From: Enterococcaceae bacterium OF42-14pH9A
GTDB lineage: Bacteria > Bacillota > Bacilli > Lactobacillales > Enterococcaceae
Assembly (NCBI GenBank): GCA_027692465.1
Contig: JAQEYU010000001.1
Location: 682,001 to 746,000 of the forward strand
Direction: 5' to 3'
Length of the DNA stretch: 64,000 bases
In this document: positions 38,102 to 50,541 of the stretch, piece after piece
How the letters are laid out: every line of letters starts with the position of its first letter
Position numbering within the stretch: the stretch's first letter is position 1
Program-made: the position numbers and the translations under genes
The notes under the pieces: model-generated
What the model saw: only the letters and a program-made list of their open reading frames with translations
Told to the model about the DNA's origin: nothing
The model's database searches: none

Positions 38102-39385
38102 ATGAAAACATTGATCAAAAACGGAAAGCTCAATACTTTCGGAAACGAATTGACAGACGGTGCCATTTGGATCGAAGACGGCCTGATCAAAGCTATCGGA
38201 ACCGGTTTTGATGAAGCAGATTTCGACGAGGTCTATGATGCTGCAGGACAATTGATCACACAAGGGTTGGTGGATGTTCACGTCCATTTGCGGGAGCCCG
38301 GTTTTACTTATAAAGAAACCATCAAATCCGGCAGTGAAGCAGCTGCCCGCGGCGGTTTCACTACGGTCTGTGCTATGCCGAACCTCAATCCGGTACCGGA
38401 TACTGCCGAAAAGCTGACAGCTGTCTATGACATCATCAAAAAAGAAGCGGTTGTCAAGGTCCTGCAATATGCTCCCATCACCGAGGACCTTCGCAGCGAG
38501 GTTTTGACGGATATGCCCGCATTGAAAGCAGCCGGCGCCTTCGCCTTCACCAATGACGGCGTCGGGGTCCAAACGGCAGGGACGATGTATCTGGCGATGA
38601 AGGAAGCGGCGGCCAACGAGATGGCGCTGGTTGCCCACACCGAAGATGAGTCTTTGCTCTTCGGCGGTGTGATGCACGCCGGCAAACGGGCTGAAGAGTT
38701 GGGACTGCCGGGGATTTTGAGTGCTACCGAATCTTCTCAGATTGCCCGCGACCTAATCTTAGCCGAAGAAACCGGCTGCCACTACCATGTCTGCCATGTT
38801 TCTACGAAAGAAAGTGTCCGGGTAATCCGGGATGCGAAACGAGCAGGCGTAAAGGTGACGGCTGAAGTCTCGCCGCATCATTTGATCTTGGCAGATCAGG
38901 ATATTCCGGAAGATTTCGGCTACTGGAAGATGAATCCGCCTTTGCGGGGTATCAAAGATCGGGAAGCACTGATTGAAGGTCTGCTGGATGGCACAATCGA
39001 CTGTATCGCAACAGACCACGCGCCCCACGGATTTGAAGAAAAAAATCAGAGCTTTTTGAAAGCACCTTTCGGCATCGTCGGTTCCGAGTACGCCTTTCAA
39101 CTGATTTATACTCATTTCGTAAAGACCGGCCGCTTTACCTTGGAGCAAGTCATTGAATGGATGGCCGTCAAACCGGCCGCTATCTTCGGTTTGAAGACCG
39201 GTCGCTTGGAAATCGGACAACCGGCAGATCTGGCGGTGTTCGCAATTGATGAAGAGTACACGATTGATGACAAAGCCTTCAAGTCACAAGCCGTCAATAC
39301 ACCTTTTGTTGGTTGGAAAAACTACGGCGATACGATGTACACATTTGTAAACGGCAAACCAGTTTGGCAAAAGGGGAGTAAATAA
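38102..39385 (+). CDS. pyrC: Dihydroorotase
   Basis: A zinc amidohydrolase cyclising carbamoyl aspartate to dihydroorotate. The 427-residue length fits the class I type. Metal-binding motifs are DVHVHLREPGFTYKETIKSG, a later HTEDES and HVCHVSTKESV, and IDCIATDHAPHGFEEK. It lies 45 bases after pyrB and ends one base before carA. Confidence 0.96.
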   Translation: MKTLIKNGKLNTFGNELTDGAIWIEDGLIKAIGTGFDEADFDEVYDAAGQLITQGLVDVHVHLREPGFTYKETIKSGSEAAARGGFTTVCAMPNLNPVPDTAEKLTAVYDIIKKEAVVKVLQYAPITEDLRSEVLTDMPALKAAGAFAFTNDGVGVQTAGTMYLAMKEAAANEMALVAHTEDESLLFGGVMHAGKRAEELGLPGILSATESSQIARDLILAEETGCHYHVCHVSTKESVRVIRDAKRAGVKVTAEVSPHHLILADQDIPEDFGYWKMNPPLRGIKDREALIEGLLDGTIDCIATDHAPHGFEEKNQSFLKAPFGIVGSEYAFQLIYTHFVKTGRFTLEQVIEWMAVKPAAIFGLKTGRLEIGQPADLAVFAIDEEYTIDDKAFKSQAVNTPFVGWKNYGDTMYTFVNGKPVWQKGSK

Positions 39386-40462
39386 ATGAAACGTTGGTTG
39401 ATTTTAGAAGACGGCACTTATTTTGAAGGAGAAGGTTTCGGCGCAGAGACAAATGTCTACGGCGAAATCGTCTTCACCACCAGTATGACCGGTTATCAAG
39501 AAACCATCACCGACCAGAGTTTTAATGGTCAGATTATCACCTTTACCTATCCGATGGTGGGAAACTACGGCATCAACCGGGATGACTACGAATCCATCGC
39601 ACCGACTTGTAAAGGGGTTGTTGTAAAAGAACATGCCCGCAGAGCCAGTAATTGGCGCAATCTGATCAGTTTGGATGAGTTTTTGAAACGTAAGGACATC
39701 CCGGGGATTGCCGGCATCGACACGCGGGCTTTGACCCGCAAGATCCGCCAACACGGAACGATGAAAGCTTCAATCGTTTCAGAGGAAGATTTCACTCACG
39801 CGTATGATCAGTTAAAGGCAGTGGTCCTGCCGACTAATCAGGTGGAGCAGGTCTCCACTTCCAAACCGTATCCGAGCCCGGGAATCGGCCACAATGTCGT
39901 GGTGATTGATTTCGGCCTGAAGCATTCTATCCTGCGGGAATTGTCAAATCGCAACTGCAATTTGACTGTCCTTCCTTACAATACACCGGCTGAAACAATC
40001 CTGGAGCTGGCTCCGGACGGTGTGATGCTGACAAACGGCCCCGGAGACCCGAAAGATGTGCCGGAAGCCATCGAAATGATCCAACAGATTCAAGGCAAGG
40101 TCCCGATTTTCGGGATTTGTCTGGGACATCAGCTGTTTGCCCTGGCCAATGGTGCAGATACGTACAAACTGAAATTCGGCCACCGTGGTCTGAATCATCC
40201 GGTACGGGAAATTGCAACCGGTCGGATCGACTTCACCTCGCAAAACCACGGGTACGCTGTCGATGAGAACTCAATTGATCCCGAGCAGTTGCTGATCACC
40301 CATGTTGAAGTTAATGACGGCACCGTTGAAGGGGTCCGCCACAAGAAATACCCGGCTTTCACGGTCCAATTTCATCCGGATGCGGCACCGGGACCTCATG
40401 ATGCCCTGCACTTGTTCGATGAATTTATCGAAATGATGGATGCTGAAAAGGAGAAGAGATAA
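39386..40462 (+). CDS. carA: Carbamoyl-phosphate synthase small subunit
   Basis: Glutamine amidotransferase subunit supplying ammonia to CarB. 358 residues: N-terminal CPSase domain (1-about 165) and class I GATase domain. Catalytic Cys245 ([12 protein letters not shown]) and His330 are present. The third triad position, normally Glu in FHPEA, is Asp332 here ([13 protein letters not shown]). This substitution is conservative and may be shared by related species. Pyrimidine-type, since it is inside the pyr operon. The carB start overlaps its stop. Confidence 0.95.
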   Translation: MKRWLILEDGTYFEGEGFGAETNVYGEIVFTTSMTGYQETITDQSFNGQIITFTYPMVGNYGINRDDYESIAPTCKGVVVKEHARRASNWRNLISLDEFLKRKDIPGIAGIDTRALTRKIRQHGTMKASIVSEEDFTHAYDQLKAVVLPTNQVEQVSTSKPYPSPGIGHNVVVIDFGLKHSILRELSNRNCNLTVLPYNTPAETILELAPDGVMLTNGPGDPKDVPEAIEMIQQIQGKVPIFGICLGHQLFALANGADTYKLKFGHRGLNHPVREIATGRIDFTSQNHGYAVDENSIDPEQLLITHVEVNDGTVEGVRHKKYPAFTVQFHPDAAPGPHDALHLFDEFIEMMDAEKEKR

Positions 40463-43400
40463 TGCCAAAACGTACAGATATCAAAAAAATCATGGTGATT
40501 GGTTCCGGTCCCATCATTATCGGTCAAGCTGCCGAGTTTGACTATGCCGGTACCCAGGCGTGTCTCGCTTTAAAGGAAGAAGGCTATGAAGTCGTTTTGG
40601 TAAACTCCAATCCGGCGACAATCATGACAGATAAAGAAATCGCCGATAAAGTCTATATCGAACCGATTACCTTTGAATTTGTCTCCCGCATTCTGCGCAA
40701 AGAAAATCCGGATGCCCTGCTGCCGACACTAGGCGGACAGACCGGCTTGAACATGGCGATGGAGCTGGCGGCATCGGGGATTTTGGATGAGCTGGACATC
40801 GAGCTACTGGGTACCAAGCTTTCTGCCATTGACCAAGCAGAAGATCGCGACTTATTCAAACAGCTGATGGAGGACCTGGGCCAGCCAATCCCGGAATCCG
40901 AGATCGTTTCGACAGTGGAACAAGCTGTGGCCTTTGCGGATCAGATCGGCTATCCTATCATCGTTCGTCCGGCATTTACCCTTGGAGGGACCGGCGGCGG
41001 GATGTGTGACAACGAAGATGAGTTGCGGACAATCGCCGAAAACGGTTTGAAACTATCACCGGTGACGCAATGTTTGATTGAAAGATCGATCGCCGGCTTC
41101 AAAGAGATCGAATACGAAGTGATGCGGGATTCTGCCGACAATGCCATCGTCGTCTGCAACATGGAAAACTTTGATCCGGTGGGAATCCATACCGGCGACT
41201 CCATCGTGTTTGCGCCCAGCCAAACGTTGAGCGATTATGAATATCAGATGTTGCGGGATGCCTCACTGTCGATCATCCGCGCATTGAAAATCGAGGGAGG
41301 CTGTAACGTTCAGCTGGCTTTAGACCCTCACAGCTTCAACTATTATGTTATTGAAGTCAATCCGCGAGTTTCCCGCTCATCGGCATTGGCTTCCAAAGCT
41401 ACCGGTTATCCCATCGCAAAATTGGCAGCCAAGATTGCTGTCGGTCTGACATTAGATGAAATGAAAAATCCGGTCACAGAAACAACTTATGCAGAATTTG
41501 AACCAGCTTTGGATTATGTAGTCGCAAAAATTCCTCGTTGGCCTTTTGACAAATTTGAAAGTGGCGAACGCGTACTGGGTACCCAGATGAAAGCGACCGG
41601 TGAAGTCATGGCAATCGGCCGTAACATCGAAGAATCACTGCTGAAAGCCGTTCGTTCCCTGGAAATCGGTACTTACCACGCAGAGATTACCGAATTGACT
41701 GAGGTCAACGATGCTGAGTTGACGAAAAAGATGGTGCGGGCCCAAGATGACCGCCTCTTTTATGTAACAGAAGCGATTCGTCGTGGTTACAGTATCGACG
41801 AAATTGCCGAATTAACAAAGATCGACCTCTTCTTTTTAGACAAGCTGCTGCACATCGTCGAGTTGGAACAGGCATTGGCAAAAGCACCGAATGATCTTGA
41901 GGTATTGAAACAAGCCAAACAAAACGGATTTGCCGACCGCAAAATCGCTCAGCTGTGGGATATGACAGAAAATGAAGTCCGTGACCTGCGTCAAACCGAA
42001 AAGCTTTTGCCGGTCTATAAAATGGTGGACACTTGTGCGGCTGAATTTGAATCAGAAACCCCTTATTTTTACAGCACCTATGAATTTGAAAACGAAAGTC
42101 AGCGCTCGAAAACACCTTCCGTTCTGGTATTGGGTTCCGGTCCGATCCGCATCGGTCAAGGGGTCGAGTTTGATTACGCCACTGTCCACTCAGTGAAGGC
42201 GATCCAGGCTGCCGGTTATGAAGCTATCATCATGAACAGCAATCCGGAAACAGTGTCCACCGATTTCTCCATCTCCGACAAGCTCTATTTTGAACCGCTG
42301 ACCTTGGAAGATGTAATGAACGTGATCGATTTGGAACAGCCGGAAGGAGTCATCGTGCAGTTTGGCGGCCAGACAGCGATCAATTTGGCAGAACCGCTGG
42401 TTAAAGCCGGGGTGAAGATCTTGGGTACGTCTATCGAAGACTTGGATCGGGCCGAAAACCGTGATCTTTTCGAGCAGGCATTAAACGCACTGGATATCCC
42501 GCAACCACCGGGGGATACAGCGACCAATAAAGCAGAAGCAGTTGCTATCGCTGATCGAATCGGTTATCCGGTTCTGGTCCGGCCAAGTTATGTGCTCGGC
42601 GGCCGAGCAATGGAGATCGTTGAAAACCAGGCGGATCTGGAAGATTACATGGAAAATGCTGTCAAAGCCTCACCGGAACATCCGGTTTTGGTGGATAGCT
42701 ATCTGACAGGTTCCGAATGTGAAGTTGATGCGATTTGTGATGGCGAGACGGTCCTGATTCCGGGGATCATGGAACACATTGAGCGGGCTGGGGTCCATTC
42801 CGGTGATTCAATGGCCGTTTATCCGCCACAATTCATGAGTGACGAGATCAAGGAAACCATCGCTGATTATACACAAAAACTGGCACTGGGTTTGAACTGC
42901 ATCGGGATGATGAACATCCAATTTGTCATTCACGAAAATAAGGTTTATGTGATCGAAGTCAATCCGCGGGCCAGCCGAACTGTGCCGTTTCTGAGCAAAG
43001 TCACCGGTATCCCGATGGCGCAGATTGCTACAAAAGCAATTCTGGGTACTAAGCTGAAGGATCTCGGCTATCAAAACGGGCTTTATCCGGAAGATAAAAA
43101 TGTTCATATCAAAGCGCCGGTCTTCTCATTTACCAAGCTGCAGAAAGTTGATACTTATCTGGGGCCTGAAATGAAATCCACCGGAGAAGTCATGGGCTCT
43201 GACCGCAGCTTGGAAAAAGCACTGTACAAAGCTTTTGAGGCTGCTGGTCTGAAGATTCCCGAATTCGGAGCGGTTTTGTTCACCATCGCTGACGACGCCA
43301 AAGAGGAGTCGGTTGCTTTGGCCCGCCGTTTCCAAGAAGTCGGTTTCAGTCTGCTGGCAACCAAAGGCACTGCCGACTATTTTGAACAACAGGGTTTGAC

Positions 43401-43647
43401 TGTCAAAACCATCTGTAAGATTTCCGAGACTGATTGCGAAGAGACCGTCATCGATATCATTCGCAGCGGCAATACGCAACTGGTAATCAATACAATGGAT
43501 AAAAATCGGCAGGGCGCATCCGAAGACGGCTTTATCATCCGGCGGGAAGCAGTCGAGCACGGTGTTCCGCTGTTCACTTCATTGGATACTGCCGATGCAA
43601 TTTTGAAGGTGATGGAAGATCGGGCCTTCTCGACACAAGCCATTTGA
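40462..43647 (+). CDS. carB: Carbamoyl-phosphate synthase large subunit
   Basis: Makes carbamoyl phosphate from bicarbonate, ammonia and two ATP. 1061 residues with two homologous ATP-grasp halves: [20 protein letters not shown] near the N terminus and [20 protein letters not shown] in the middle, each followed by a NSNP motif. A C-terminal MGS-like domain (about 935-1061) is the usual allosteric site for UMP and ornithine. The ATG overlaps the carA stop by one base. A repeat copy and hairpin separate it from pyrK. Confidence 0.97.
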   Translation: MPKRTDIKKIMVIGSGPIIIGQAAEFDYAGTQACLALKEEGYEVVLVNSNPATIMTDKEIADKVYIEPITFEFVSRILRKENPDALLPTLGGQTGLNMAMELAASGILDELDIELLGTKLSAIDQAEDRDLFKQLMEDLGQPIPESEIVSTVEQAVAFADQIGYPIIVRPAFTLGGTGGGMCDNEDELRTIAENGLKLSPVTQCLIERSIAGFKEIEYEVMRDSADNAIVVCNMENFDPVGIHTGDSIVFAPSQTLSDYEYQMLRDASLSIIRALKIEGGCNVQLALDPHSFNYYVIEVNPRVSRSSALASKATGYPIAKLAAKIAVGLTLDEMKNPVTETTYAEFEPALDYVVAKIPRWPFDKFESGERVLGTQMKATGEVMAIGRNIEESLLKAVRSLEIGTYHAEITELTEVNDAELTKKMVRAQDDRLFYVTEAIRRGYSIDEIAELTKIDLFFLDKLLHIVELEQALAKAPNDLEVLKQAKQNGFADRKIAQLWDMTENEVRDLRQTEKLLPVYKMVDTCAAEFESETPYFYSTYEFENESQRSKTPSVLVLGSGPIRIGQGVEFDYATVHSVKAIQAAGYEAIIMNSNPETVSTDFSISDKLYFEPLTLEDVMNVIDLEQPEGVIVQFGGQTAINLAEPLVKAGVKILGTSIEDLDRAENRDLFEQALNALDIPQPPGDTATNKAEAVAIADRIGYPVLVRPSYVLGGRAMEIVENQADLEDYMENAVKASPEHPVLVDSYLTGSECEVDAICDGETVLIPGIMEHIERAGVHSGDSMAVYPPQFMSDEIKETIADYTQKLALGLNCIGMMNIQFVIHENKVYVIEVNPRASRTVPFLSKVTGIPMAQIATKAILGTKLKDLGYQNGLYPEDKNVHIKAPVFSFTKLQKVDTYLGPEMKSTGEVMGSDRSLEKALYKAFEAAGLKIPEFGAVLFTIADDAKEESVALARRFQEVGFSLLATKGTADYFEQQGLTVKTICKISETDCEETVIDIIRSGNTQLVINTMDKNRQGASEDGFIIRREAVEHGVPLFTSLDTADAILKVMEDRAFSTQAI

Positions 43648-43664
43648 TTGCAAAACACCTCAGG

Positions 43665-43696
43665 GCTGCCCGTGGACACGACTGTTCACGGGCAGC
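43665..43696 (+). other. Hairpin after carB without a T-run
   Basis: GCTGCCCGTG (43665-43674) pairs with CACGGGCAGC (43687-43696). There is no T-run, so it is more likely an mRNA stability or processing element than a terminator. Confidence 0.5.
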
Positions 43697-43738
43697 AGCT
43701 GCGATAAATTTATAAAAGCTGTTTTCCTGCGCTGATTT

Positions 43739-43890
43739 AGGAGATCTCTGGAAATTCCGATTGGTTCAGATTATTGTGTACCTGCCAAAATCAAGGAATA
43801 AAAGCCCGTTTAGGTCCCGCATCTACGTGGATTTACGACGCTGATCGCGGTGAAAAGGTCCTACCTATCTGCCAGATACCTGCTAAGAAA
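43739..43890 (+). repeat. Dispersed repeat, diverged copy inside the pyr operon
   Basis: GATCTCTGGAAATTCCGATT, then CCTGCCAAAATCAAGGAATA, and ATCGCGGTGAAAAGGTCCTA keep the order of the 756-911 element. It lies in the 320-base gap between carB and pyrK, the only long gap within the operon. Confidence 0.65.
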
Positions 43891-43968
43891 AGCGGCGGGA
43901 AAACAGCTTTCGCTGAGAATAATGACTGTTGCTGCAACAAAAAGCGACAAACCAAAGGGGAGTTTTCA

Positions 43969-45699
<1,731 letters not shown>

Positions 45700-45700
<1 letters not shown>

Positions 45701-46416
45701 TGAATACACGTCCGATCATTGCCCTGGACTTTCCTGATCTGGGAAGTGTCCAGCTGTTTTTAAAAAACTTTCCGAACGGTGAAAAACTGTTTGTCAAAAT
45801 CGGGATGGAATTGTTTTACGAGGACGGTCCGGAAGTCGTGCACTATTTGAAGCGCCAAGGACACGATATTTTCTTGGATCTGAAGCTCCATGATATCCCC
45901 AACACAGTAGAAAGCGGGATGCGTCGAATCGCCGGGATGGGGGTCGCAATCACCAATGTCCATGCAGCCGGCGGAGTCGAAATGATGGAAGCTGCCCTGC
46001 GAGGGCTAGAAGCGGGCAAGCCGTCCGGCCAAAAGCGGGCAAAGCTGATCGCTGTCACGCAGTTGACCTCCACATCAGAAGAACAGATGCATCAAGACCA
46101 GCTGATTCAGGTTCCCCTGGAAGAAAGTGTCCGCCACTATGCCCAATGTAGCCAAAAAGCCGGACTGGACGGCGTGGTTTGCTCAGCTCAGGAAGTAGCC
46201 GCGATCAAGCAGGCAACCGATAACGACTTTATCTGTCTGACACCGGGAATCCGACCGGCAGGTGCTGCCGCAGGAGACCAAAAACGGGTCATGACTCCGG
46301 GAGCCGCCCGTCAGATTGGCTCAGATTATATTGTGGTAGGCCGACCTATCACCCAAGCAGAGAATCCATATGAAGCATATCTCCAAATCAAAAAAGAATG
46401 GAACGGTGAAGCCTGA
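45700..46416 (+). CDS. pyrF: Orotidine-5'-phosphate decarboxylase
   Basis: Converts OMP to UMP. 238 residues with the Lys-Asp catalytic array in [20 protein letters not shown] and the phosphate-binding TPGIRPAG and VVGRPITQA segments. The ATG overlaps the pyrD stop by one base and has GAGAGGAG upstream; a longer frame from 45598 overlaps pyrD and is rejected. Confidence 0.96.
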
Positions 46417-47051
46417 TGATAACTATTGAAACTGCTGTAGCAAAAGACCTTTTAGAGATCGAAGCGGTCTTTTTGAGTCCTAACGAGCCTTTTACCTGGG
46501 CTTCAGGAATCAAAAGCCCAATCTACTGTGACAACCGGATCACCATCAGTTATCCGAAAGTTCGCAAACAGATTGCACAAGGCTTAGCCGCTAAGATCAA
46601 AGCGGCATACCCCGATGTGGAAGTGATCGCCGGCGCTGCAACCGGCGGAGTGCCCCACGCTGCCTGGGTGGCGGACATTCTCGATTTGCCGATGGTCTAT
46701 ATCCGCGCCAAAGCTAAAGATCACGGCAAAGGCAACCAAATCGAAGGCCGTATTCAAAAAGGTCAGAAGATGGTCATTATCGAAGACTTGATCTCAACCG
46801 GCGGCTCCGTTTTGGGAACTGCTGAAGCTGCCAAGCGAGAAGGGGCTGAGGTCTTGGCCGTTGCTGCTATCTTTACCTACGAACTGCCGAAAGGAAAAGA
46901 AAACTTTGACAAAGCCGGTATTCCGCTTTTGACCTTGACCAACTACTCCACGTTGATCCAAGCGGCACTGGAAACCAATTATATCGATAAGGCTGATCTT
47001 GAACTTTTGAAAAAATTCAAAGAAGATCCGAACGGCTGGTTGGCAAACTGA
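46416..47051 (+). CDS. pyrE: Orotate phosphoribosyltransferase
   Basis: Makes OMP from orotate and PRPP. 211 residues with the PRPP motif [20 protein letters not shown] and upstream [15 protein letters not shown]. The ATG overlaps the pyrF stop. It is the last pathway gene of the operon; a carbonic anhydrase gene follows after 52 bases, with no terminator between them. Confidence 0.96.
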   Translation: MITIETAVAKDLLEIEAVFLSPNEPFTWASGIKSPIYCDNRITISYPKVRKQIAQGLAAKIKAAYPDVEVIAGAATGGVPHAAWVADILDLPMVYIRAKAKDHGKGNQIEGRIQKGQKMVIIEDLISTGGSVLGTAEAAKREGAEVLAVAAIFTYELPKGKENFDKAGIPLLTLTNYSTLIQAALETNYIDKADLELLKKFKEDPNGWLAN

Positions 47052-47103
47052 GACTGATTTTTGGTAAAATGCAGACAATACTTCGCAGAAAGGATTGAAG
47101 CAG

Positions 47104-47820
47104 ATGGTCAAGCGAAATATGGATGTCCCTTGGAGTTATGAGGGAGAAAACGGTCCTGAGTACTGGCATACCCTGTGTGACTGGTATCGGGAGGGGGCTG
47201 AATTTGTCTATCAATCTCCGATACACCTTCAGCATAATAAAGCGATTCCCTCTGAAGAAATCGCTTTTGAGAGTCTGCATTTTTGTTATCGGACCGAGCG
47301 TTTTACGGAAAAGGAATTTAAAAACACGATACACTTCATTCCCTTCGAATGCGAAAGCCACGTCGTTTTCAAAGGAGTGACGTATGCTCTGACTGACATC
47401 CATTACCATCTGCCCAGTGAACACTGGATCGACGGAGAACAAAAGCCGGTAGAGATCCATTTGGTGCATATGGATAAAGCCGGAACCAATCTGGTAGTGG
47501 GGGTCTTGTGTGAGATTGTTCCGGAAATCCTGGAAGACGGTCCGTTGCGGCAATCTGAGGTTTGGGATTTGGATCAACACTTGGAAGTATTCGATCCCAG
47601 TGTCTTTCTGCCGAAGAAACGCAGCCATTTTCATTATGTTGGCTCACTGACGACGCCGCCTACTAAAGGCCCGATCAACTGGTTTGTCTTTGATGAGACC
47701 GCCAAACTTTCCAGAGTTTTTCTGTCGCAATTTCAAGAAGAAATCCTGCAGGGAAACAATCGACCGCTGCAGGACTGTAATAATCGGAAAATCTACTACT
47801 TCGAAGACAGCAGTCATTAG
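47104..47820 (+). CDS. Alpha-type carbonic anhydrase
   Basis: Interconverts CO2 and bicarbonate. 238 residues with the alpha-family hallmarks: YEGENGPEYW, QSPIHL, the zinc histidines at 100, 102 and 119 (DIHYHLPSEHWIDG and EIHLVHMD), YVGSLTTPP and NNRPLQ near the end. There is no signal peptide, though alpha-type enzymes are often exported, so it appears cytoplasmic. Its place right after pyrE, with no terminator between, suggests it supplies bicarbonate to CarAB. The ATG at 47104 is preferred; a TTG at 47095 is possible. Confidence 0.9.
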   Translation: MVKRNMDVPWSYEGENGPEYWHTLCDWYREGAEFVYQSPIHLQHNKAIPSEEIAFESLHFCYRTERFTEKEFKNTIHFIPFECESHVVFKGVTYALTDIHYHLPSEHWIDGEQKPVEIHLVHMDKAGTNLVVGVLCEIVPEILEDGPLRQSEVWDLDQHLEVFDPSVFLPKKRSHFHYVGSLTTPPTKGPINWFVFDETAKLSRVFLSQFQEEILQGNNRPLQDCNNRKIYYFEDSSH

Positions 47821-47895
47821 GCTGTGTTCAGTTGGAGCTTCTTCTGAAATCTTTTTGATCCTTGGTATTGCTTTGAGAACAGTCCAAATAGTCCA

Positions 47896-47937
47896 CGCCA
47901 AAAAGACTCGAACAGCTGTGTTCGAGTCTTTTTGGCG
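47896..47937. terminator. Bidirectional terminator between the carbonic anhydrase and rqcH
   Basis: A perfect 19-bp stem, CGCCAAAAAGACTCGAACA (47896-47914) with TGTTCGAGTCTTTTTGGCG (47919-47937), around GCTG. It serves two convergent genes. Confidence 0.9.
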
Positions 47938-47958
47938 ATTGTTGCTTTTAACAGCGGT

Positions 47959-49659
47959 TTACCCGCGCAATTTCTCAACTACCGCTTCCTCCGGTGTGAC
48001 ATAGAGGGTCTTTTGATTCTCATAGATCACATAGCCGGGCTTGGCGCCATTGGGTTTGCGGATGTGTTTGACTTGGACACAGTCAACAGGGACCTGCGCC
48101 GAATTACGATACTTGGAGAAATAGGCCGCCAGCATCGCTGCTTCTGTCAAGGTTTCATCAGAAGGCTCATCGGACCGGATGATCACGTGAGAGCCGGGGA
48201 TGTCTTTTGCGTGCAGCCAAATATCTGTCTTGCGGGCAGTCCGCAAAGTCAACTGATCATTTTGCAGATTGTTTTTTCCTACCAGAATTTCTGTTCCGTC
48301 GCTTGCATGAAAGACTTCCGGTTGCGAAGGCTTTTCTTTGCGCTTTTTAGGATTTTTATTCCTTACATAGCCCTGGGCAGTCAGTTCTTCTCTGATTGCT
48401 GCCAAATCCATCGGCCCGGCAATCTCCAATTGTGCCAAAACCGACTCCAGATAAGCGATTTCAGCCTTGGTTTCAGCAATTTGCTGATGGACCAGCTTGA
48501 CAGCATTTTTCAATTTTTGATAGCGGGTAAAATACTTCTGAGCATTCTGGTTGGGCGTCAGTGCCGGATCCAGTTGGATGGTCAACGGCCGATCTTCCTC
48601 ATAGTAATTGGCAAGTTCGACTTTCTTGGCACCACGGGGAACTTGATACAAGAAGGTGGTCAAAAGCTCACCTTTTTGGCGAAACTCTTCGGCGTTCTCG
48701 GAGTCTTTCAGGGTCTGTTCCCGTTTAGCTAATTTACTGCGGTTGCGCTTCAATTCATTTTCAACTTTGCGAATCAATTCGCCTCCTTGTTGTTTAACCC
48801 GGTCTCTTTCCGCCTTATCATGATAAAAGGCATCTAAAAGACTGCTGAGACTGGCATACGTCTGACTATCTTGAGCGACGGCTGCCAATGATTCAAAGGC
48901 AATCGGCGTAAAAAACTCTTTTTGATCTGTTTGATAAAAGGTAGGCTGGCGGGAAGCTTTAAGACTTGTAAAAAACTCCTGCCACACCGGCAGTTTTTCG
49001 TTGGGTCTTTTTAAAAGACGGAAGGCCAACTCGTCGGCGGTATCTCGTCCCAAGCCTTGAAACTGCTGCTGTAGGGCTTTTCCGCTAAGCTCAGGTAATC
49101 GTGACAGCCGTTCAAAAACATCGTGATCCGAAGCGGTGAAAGGGTCCACATTTTCCTGTCGCGGCGGCGCGATATACTCCAAGCCCGGGAGCAGGGAGCG
49201 GTAGCTGTTTTGGCTGGAACCGATATGCTTGATAGCATCCAGAATTTTGCCGGTCGCTTGATTTAAAAGCAGGATCGTACTGTGGCGGCCCATCAATTCC
49301 ACCACCAAGACGATATTCTGAAGATCGCCCAATTCATCGCGGCGACTGAAGGTGAAGTGGATCACCCGGTCATTGGCCACCTGCTGAATGGCTTCCAGAA
49401 TTGCGCCTTCCAGATACTTCCGCAGCATCATTACAAAATTCGGCGGGGTATCAGGATTACTGTAAGCCATATCGGTAATTTGGACCCGAGCATACGCCGG
49501 GTGGGCCGACAAAAGCAGCTTGCGATTTTTACCTTGGCTGCGAATCACCAAGACTACTTCGTTTGGATAGGGCTGATGGATCTTAGTCACTCTTCCACTC
49601 AACAGATTCTCTTGCAGCTCTTCTACCATTACATGGGTAAATATTCCATCAAAGGACAT
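47959..49659 (-). CDS. rqcH: RqcH (NFACT/FbpA family), ribosome-associated quality control
   Basis: Binds stalled 50S subunits carrying peptidyl-tRNA and directs C-terminal alanine tailing; older annotation calls it fibronectin-binding protein. 566 residues: NFACT-N domain from MSFDGIFTHVMVEELQ, with the DR-containing NDRVIHFTFSRRDELG, a helix-hairpin-helix part (about 190-215, LSGKALQQQFQGLGRDTADE), a long coiled coil (about 285-430), and a C-terminal NFACT-R domain (FHASDGTEILVGKNNLQND and WLHAKDIPGSHVII). The ATG at 49659 follows a TTG and a GAGGA site. Confidence 0.94.
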   Translation of the reverse strand: MSFDGIFTHVMVEELQENLLSGRVTKIHQPYPNEVVLVIRSQGKNRKLLLSAHPAYARVQITDMAYSNPDTPPNFVMMLRKYLEGAILEAIQQVANDRVIHFTFSRRDELGDLQNIVLVVELMGRHSTILLLNQATGKILDAIKHIGSSQNSYRSLLPGLEYIAPPRQENVDPFTASDHDVFERLSRLPELSGKALQQQFQGLGRDTADELAFRLLKRPNEKLPVWQEFFTSLKASRQPTFYQTDQKEFFTPIAFESLAAVAQDSQTYASLSSLLDAFYHDKAERDRVKQQGGELIRKVENELKRNRSKLAKREQTLKDSENAEEFRQKGELLTTFLYQVPRGAKKVELANYYEEDRPLTIQLDPALTPNQNAQKYFTRYQKLKNAVKLVHQQIAETKAEIAYLESVLAQLEIAGPMDLAAIREELTAQGYVRNKNPKKRKEKPSQPEVFHASDGTEILVGKNNLQNDQLTLRTARKTDIWLHAKDIPGSHVIIRSDEPSDETLTEAAMLAAYFSKYRNSAQVPVDCVQVKHIRKPNGAKPGYVIYENQKTLYVTPEEAVVEKLRG

Positions 49660-49798
49660 CAAAATTCCTCATTTCTGTTTCTAAGTCCAAAGTCGCCACC
49701 TTCACACAACAAAATGGAAGTGGACGGTATCTTTTTTAGCAGATACACCCATTCATTATAGTCGAATTGGCGCCAAATAAAAAGAACGGTCCTCCGAA

Positions 49799-49830
49799 AG
49801 AAGGCCGCGGACGTTTTCAGACAGGTCCAA
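49799..49830 (+). repeat. Possible right-end fragment of the dispersed repeat
   Basis: GGACGTTTTCAGACAGG resembles the right terminal repeat only. It also lies in a weak hairpin that might terminate the minus-strand DUF1622 gene. Confidence 0.35.
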
Positions 49831-49834
49831 GTAT

Positions 49835-50248
49835 TTATCGCAGTTTCCGTTTGATTTTCGCCTGCTCTTCTTGGCTGTGCTCTTCTTCGTTCAATGCATC
49901 TTGGATTTCCCGATGCAGGAAAAAAGAGATCACCGTCCGGATTACGACTACTGCTGCCAGGCGCAGAATATCATCAAAAGTAGGGTTGACAATAGATTCA
50001 ATGATATCTGCCGCAATCAGTATTTCCAAACTCAAAAGGATGTAGCTGCCCAGAAAATTGCGGATAAAGTTGTTGTGCCGCGCTGCTCTTACATGATCCG
50101 GCTGGGTACATTCAGTCTTGATAAAGTCATAGCCGGAGATCACGACCCCCCAGATCAAAACCAGGATCGAGAGCAGGTTGAGTCCCGCCACGATCAGGTG
50201 GAAAACCGGACTCATGAAATCCATGATCAAATCGGAAAGATGTGCCAT
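49835..50248 (-). CDS. DUF1622 family membrane protein
   Basis: A 137-residue protein with three membrane helices (about 16-38, 68-88 and 100-118). The SYILLSLEILIAADIIESI segment is the core of the DUF1622 family, whose function is unknown. The acidic and basic tail (NEEEHSQEEQAKIKRKLR) is cytoplasmic in the likely topology. The ATG at 50248 sits four bases after GAGGAGGAG. Confidence 0.85.
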   Translation of the reverse strand: MAHLSDLIMDFMSPVFHLIVAGLNLLSILVLIWGVVISGYDFIKTECTQPDHVRAARHNNFIRNFLGSYILLSLEILIAADIIESIVNPTFDDILRLAAVVVIRTVISFFLHREIQDALNEEEHSQEEQAKIKRKLR

Positions 50249-50300
50249 TTTGCTCCTCCTCATACCGGACTGAAATTCATCTGCTCAGTTAAAAGACTGC

Positions 50301-50313
50301 CTAGGGCGTGTCT
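50301..50313 (-). repeat. Isolated terminal-repeat sequence of the dispersed element
   Basis: CTAGGGCGTGTCT matches the outer terminal repeat exactly, but no interior follows. It may be a remnant or chance. Confidence 0.4.
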
Positions 50314-50434
50314 ACGGCAGAAAGAATAGACCGGCTCTGTTGTCTGCTTCAATCATAACCAAACTCGTCTGATAAAGAAAGTTTTTCCCGCTGCCGGACT
50401 TTTTGAATTTTGTGTGAAGCGTTCTGCTTTGACC

Positions 50435-50463
50435 TTGCCGGTGTCCGGTGCAAATGCTAGTAT
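50435..50463 (+). promoter_or_regulatory. Promoter for the thioredoxin-like gene
   Basis: TTGCCG (50435-50440), 17-bp spacer, TAGTAT (50458-50463). Confidence 0.5.
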
Positions 50464-50541
50464 TAAGGAGTATTTTGCGAGACGGCGTCATTTATTTCGT
50501 TTTTTTTCAAAATGCGTCGACAAACAAACAGGAGGATTACC

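Noticed and set aside
43774..43968. N-terminal extension of pyrK
   Set aside because: It would be a translation of the repeat copy and exceed the family length; the TTG at 43969 has a good ribosome site.
47932..48732. Long open frame (266 codons) on the plus strand opposite rqcH
   Set aside because: It is fully antisense to rqcH, which is a clear conserved gene; it has no ribosome site or recognisable domain.
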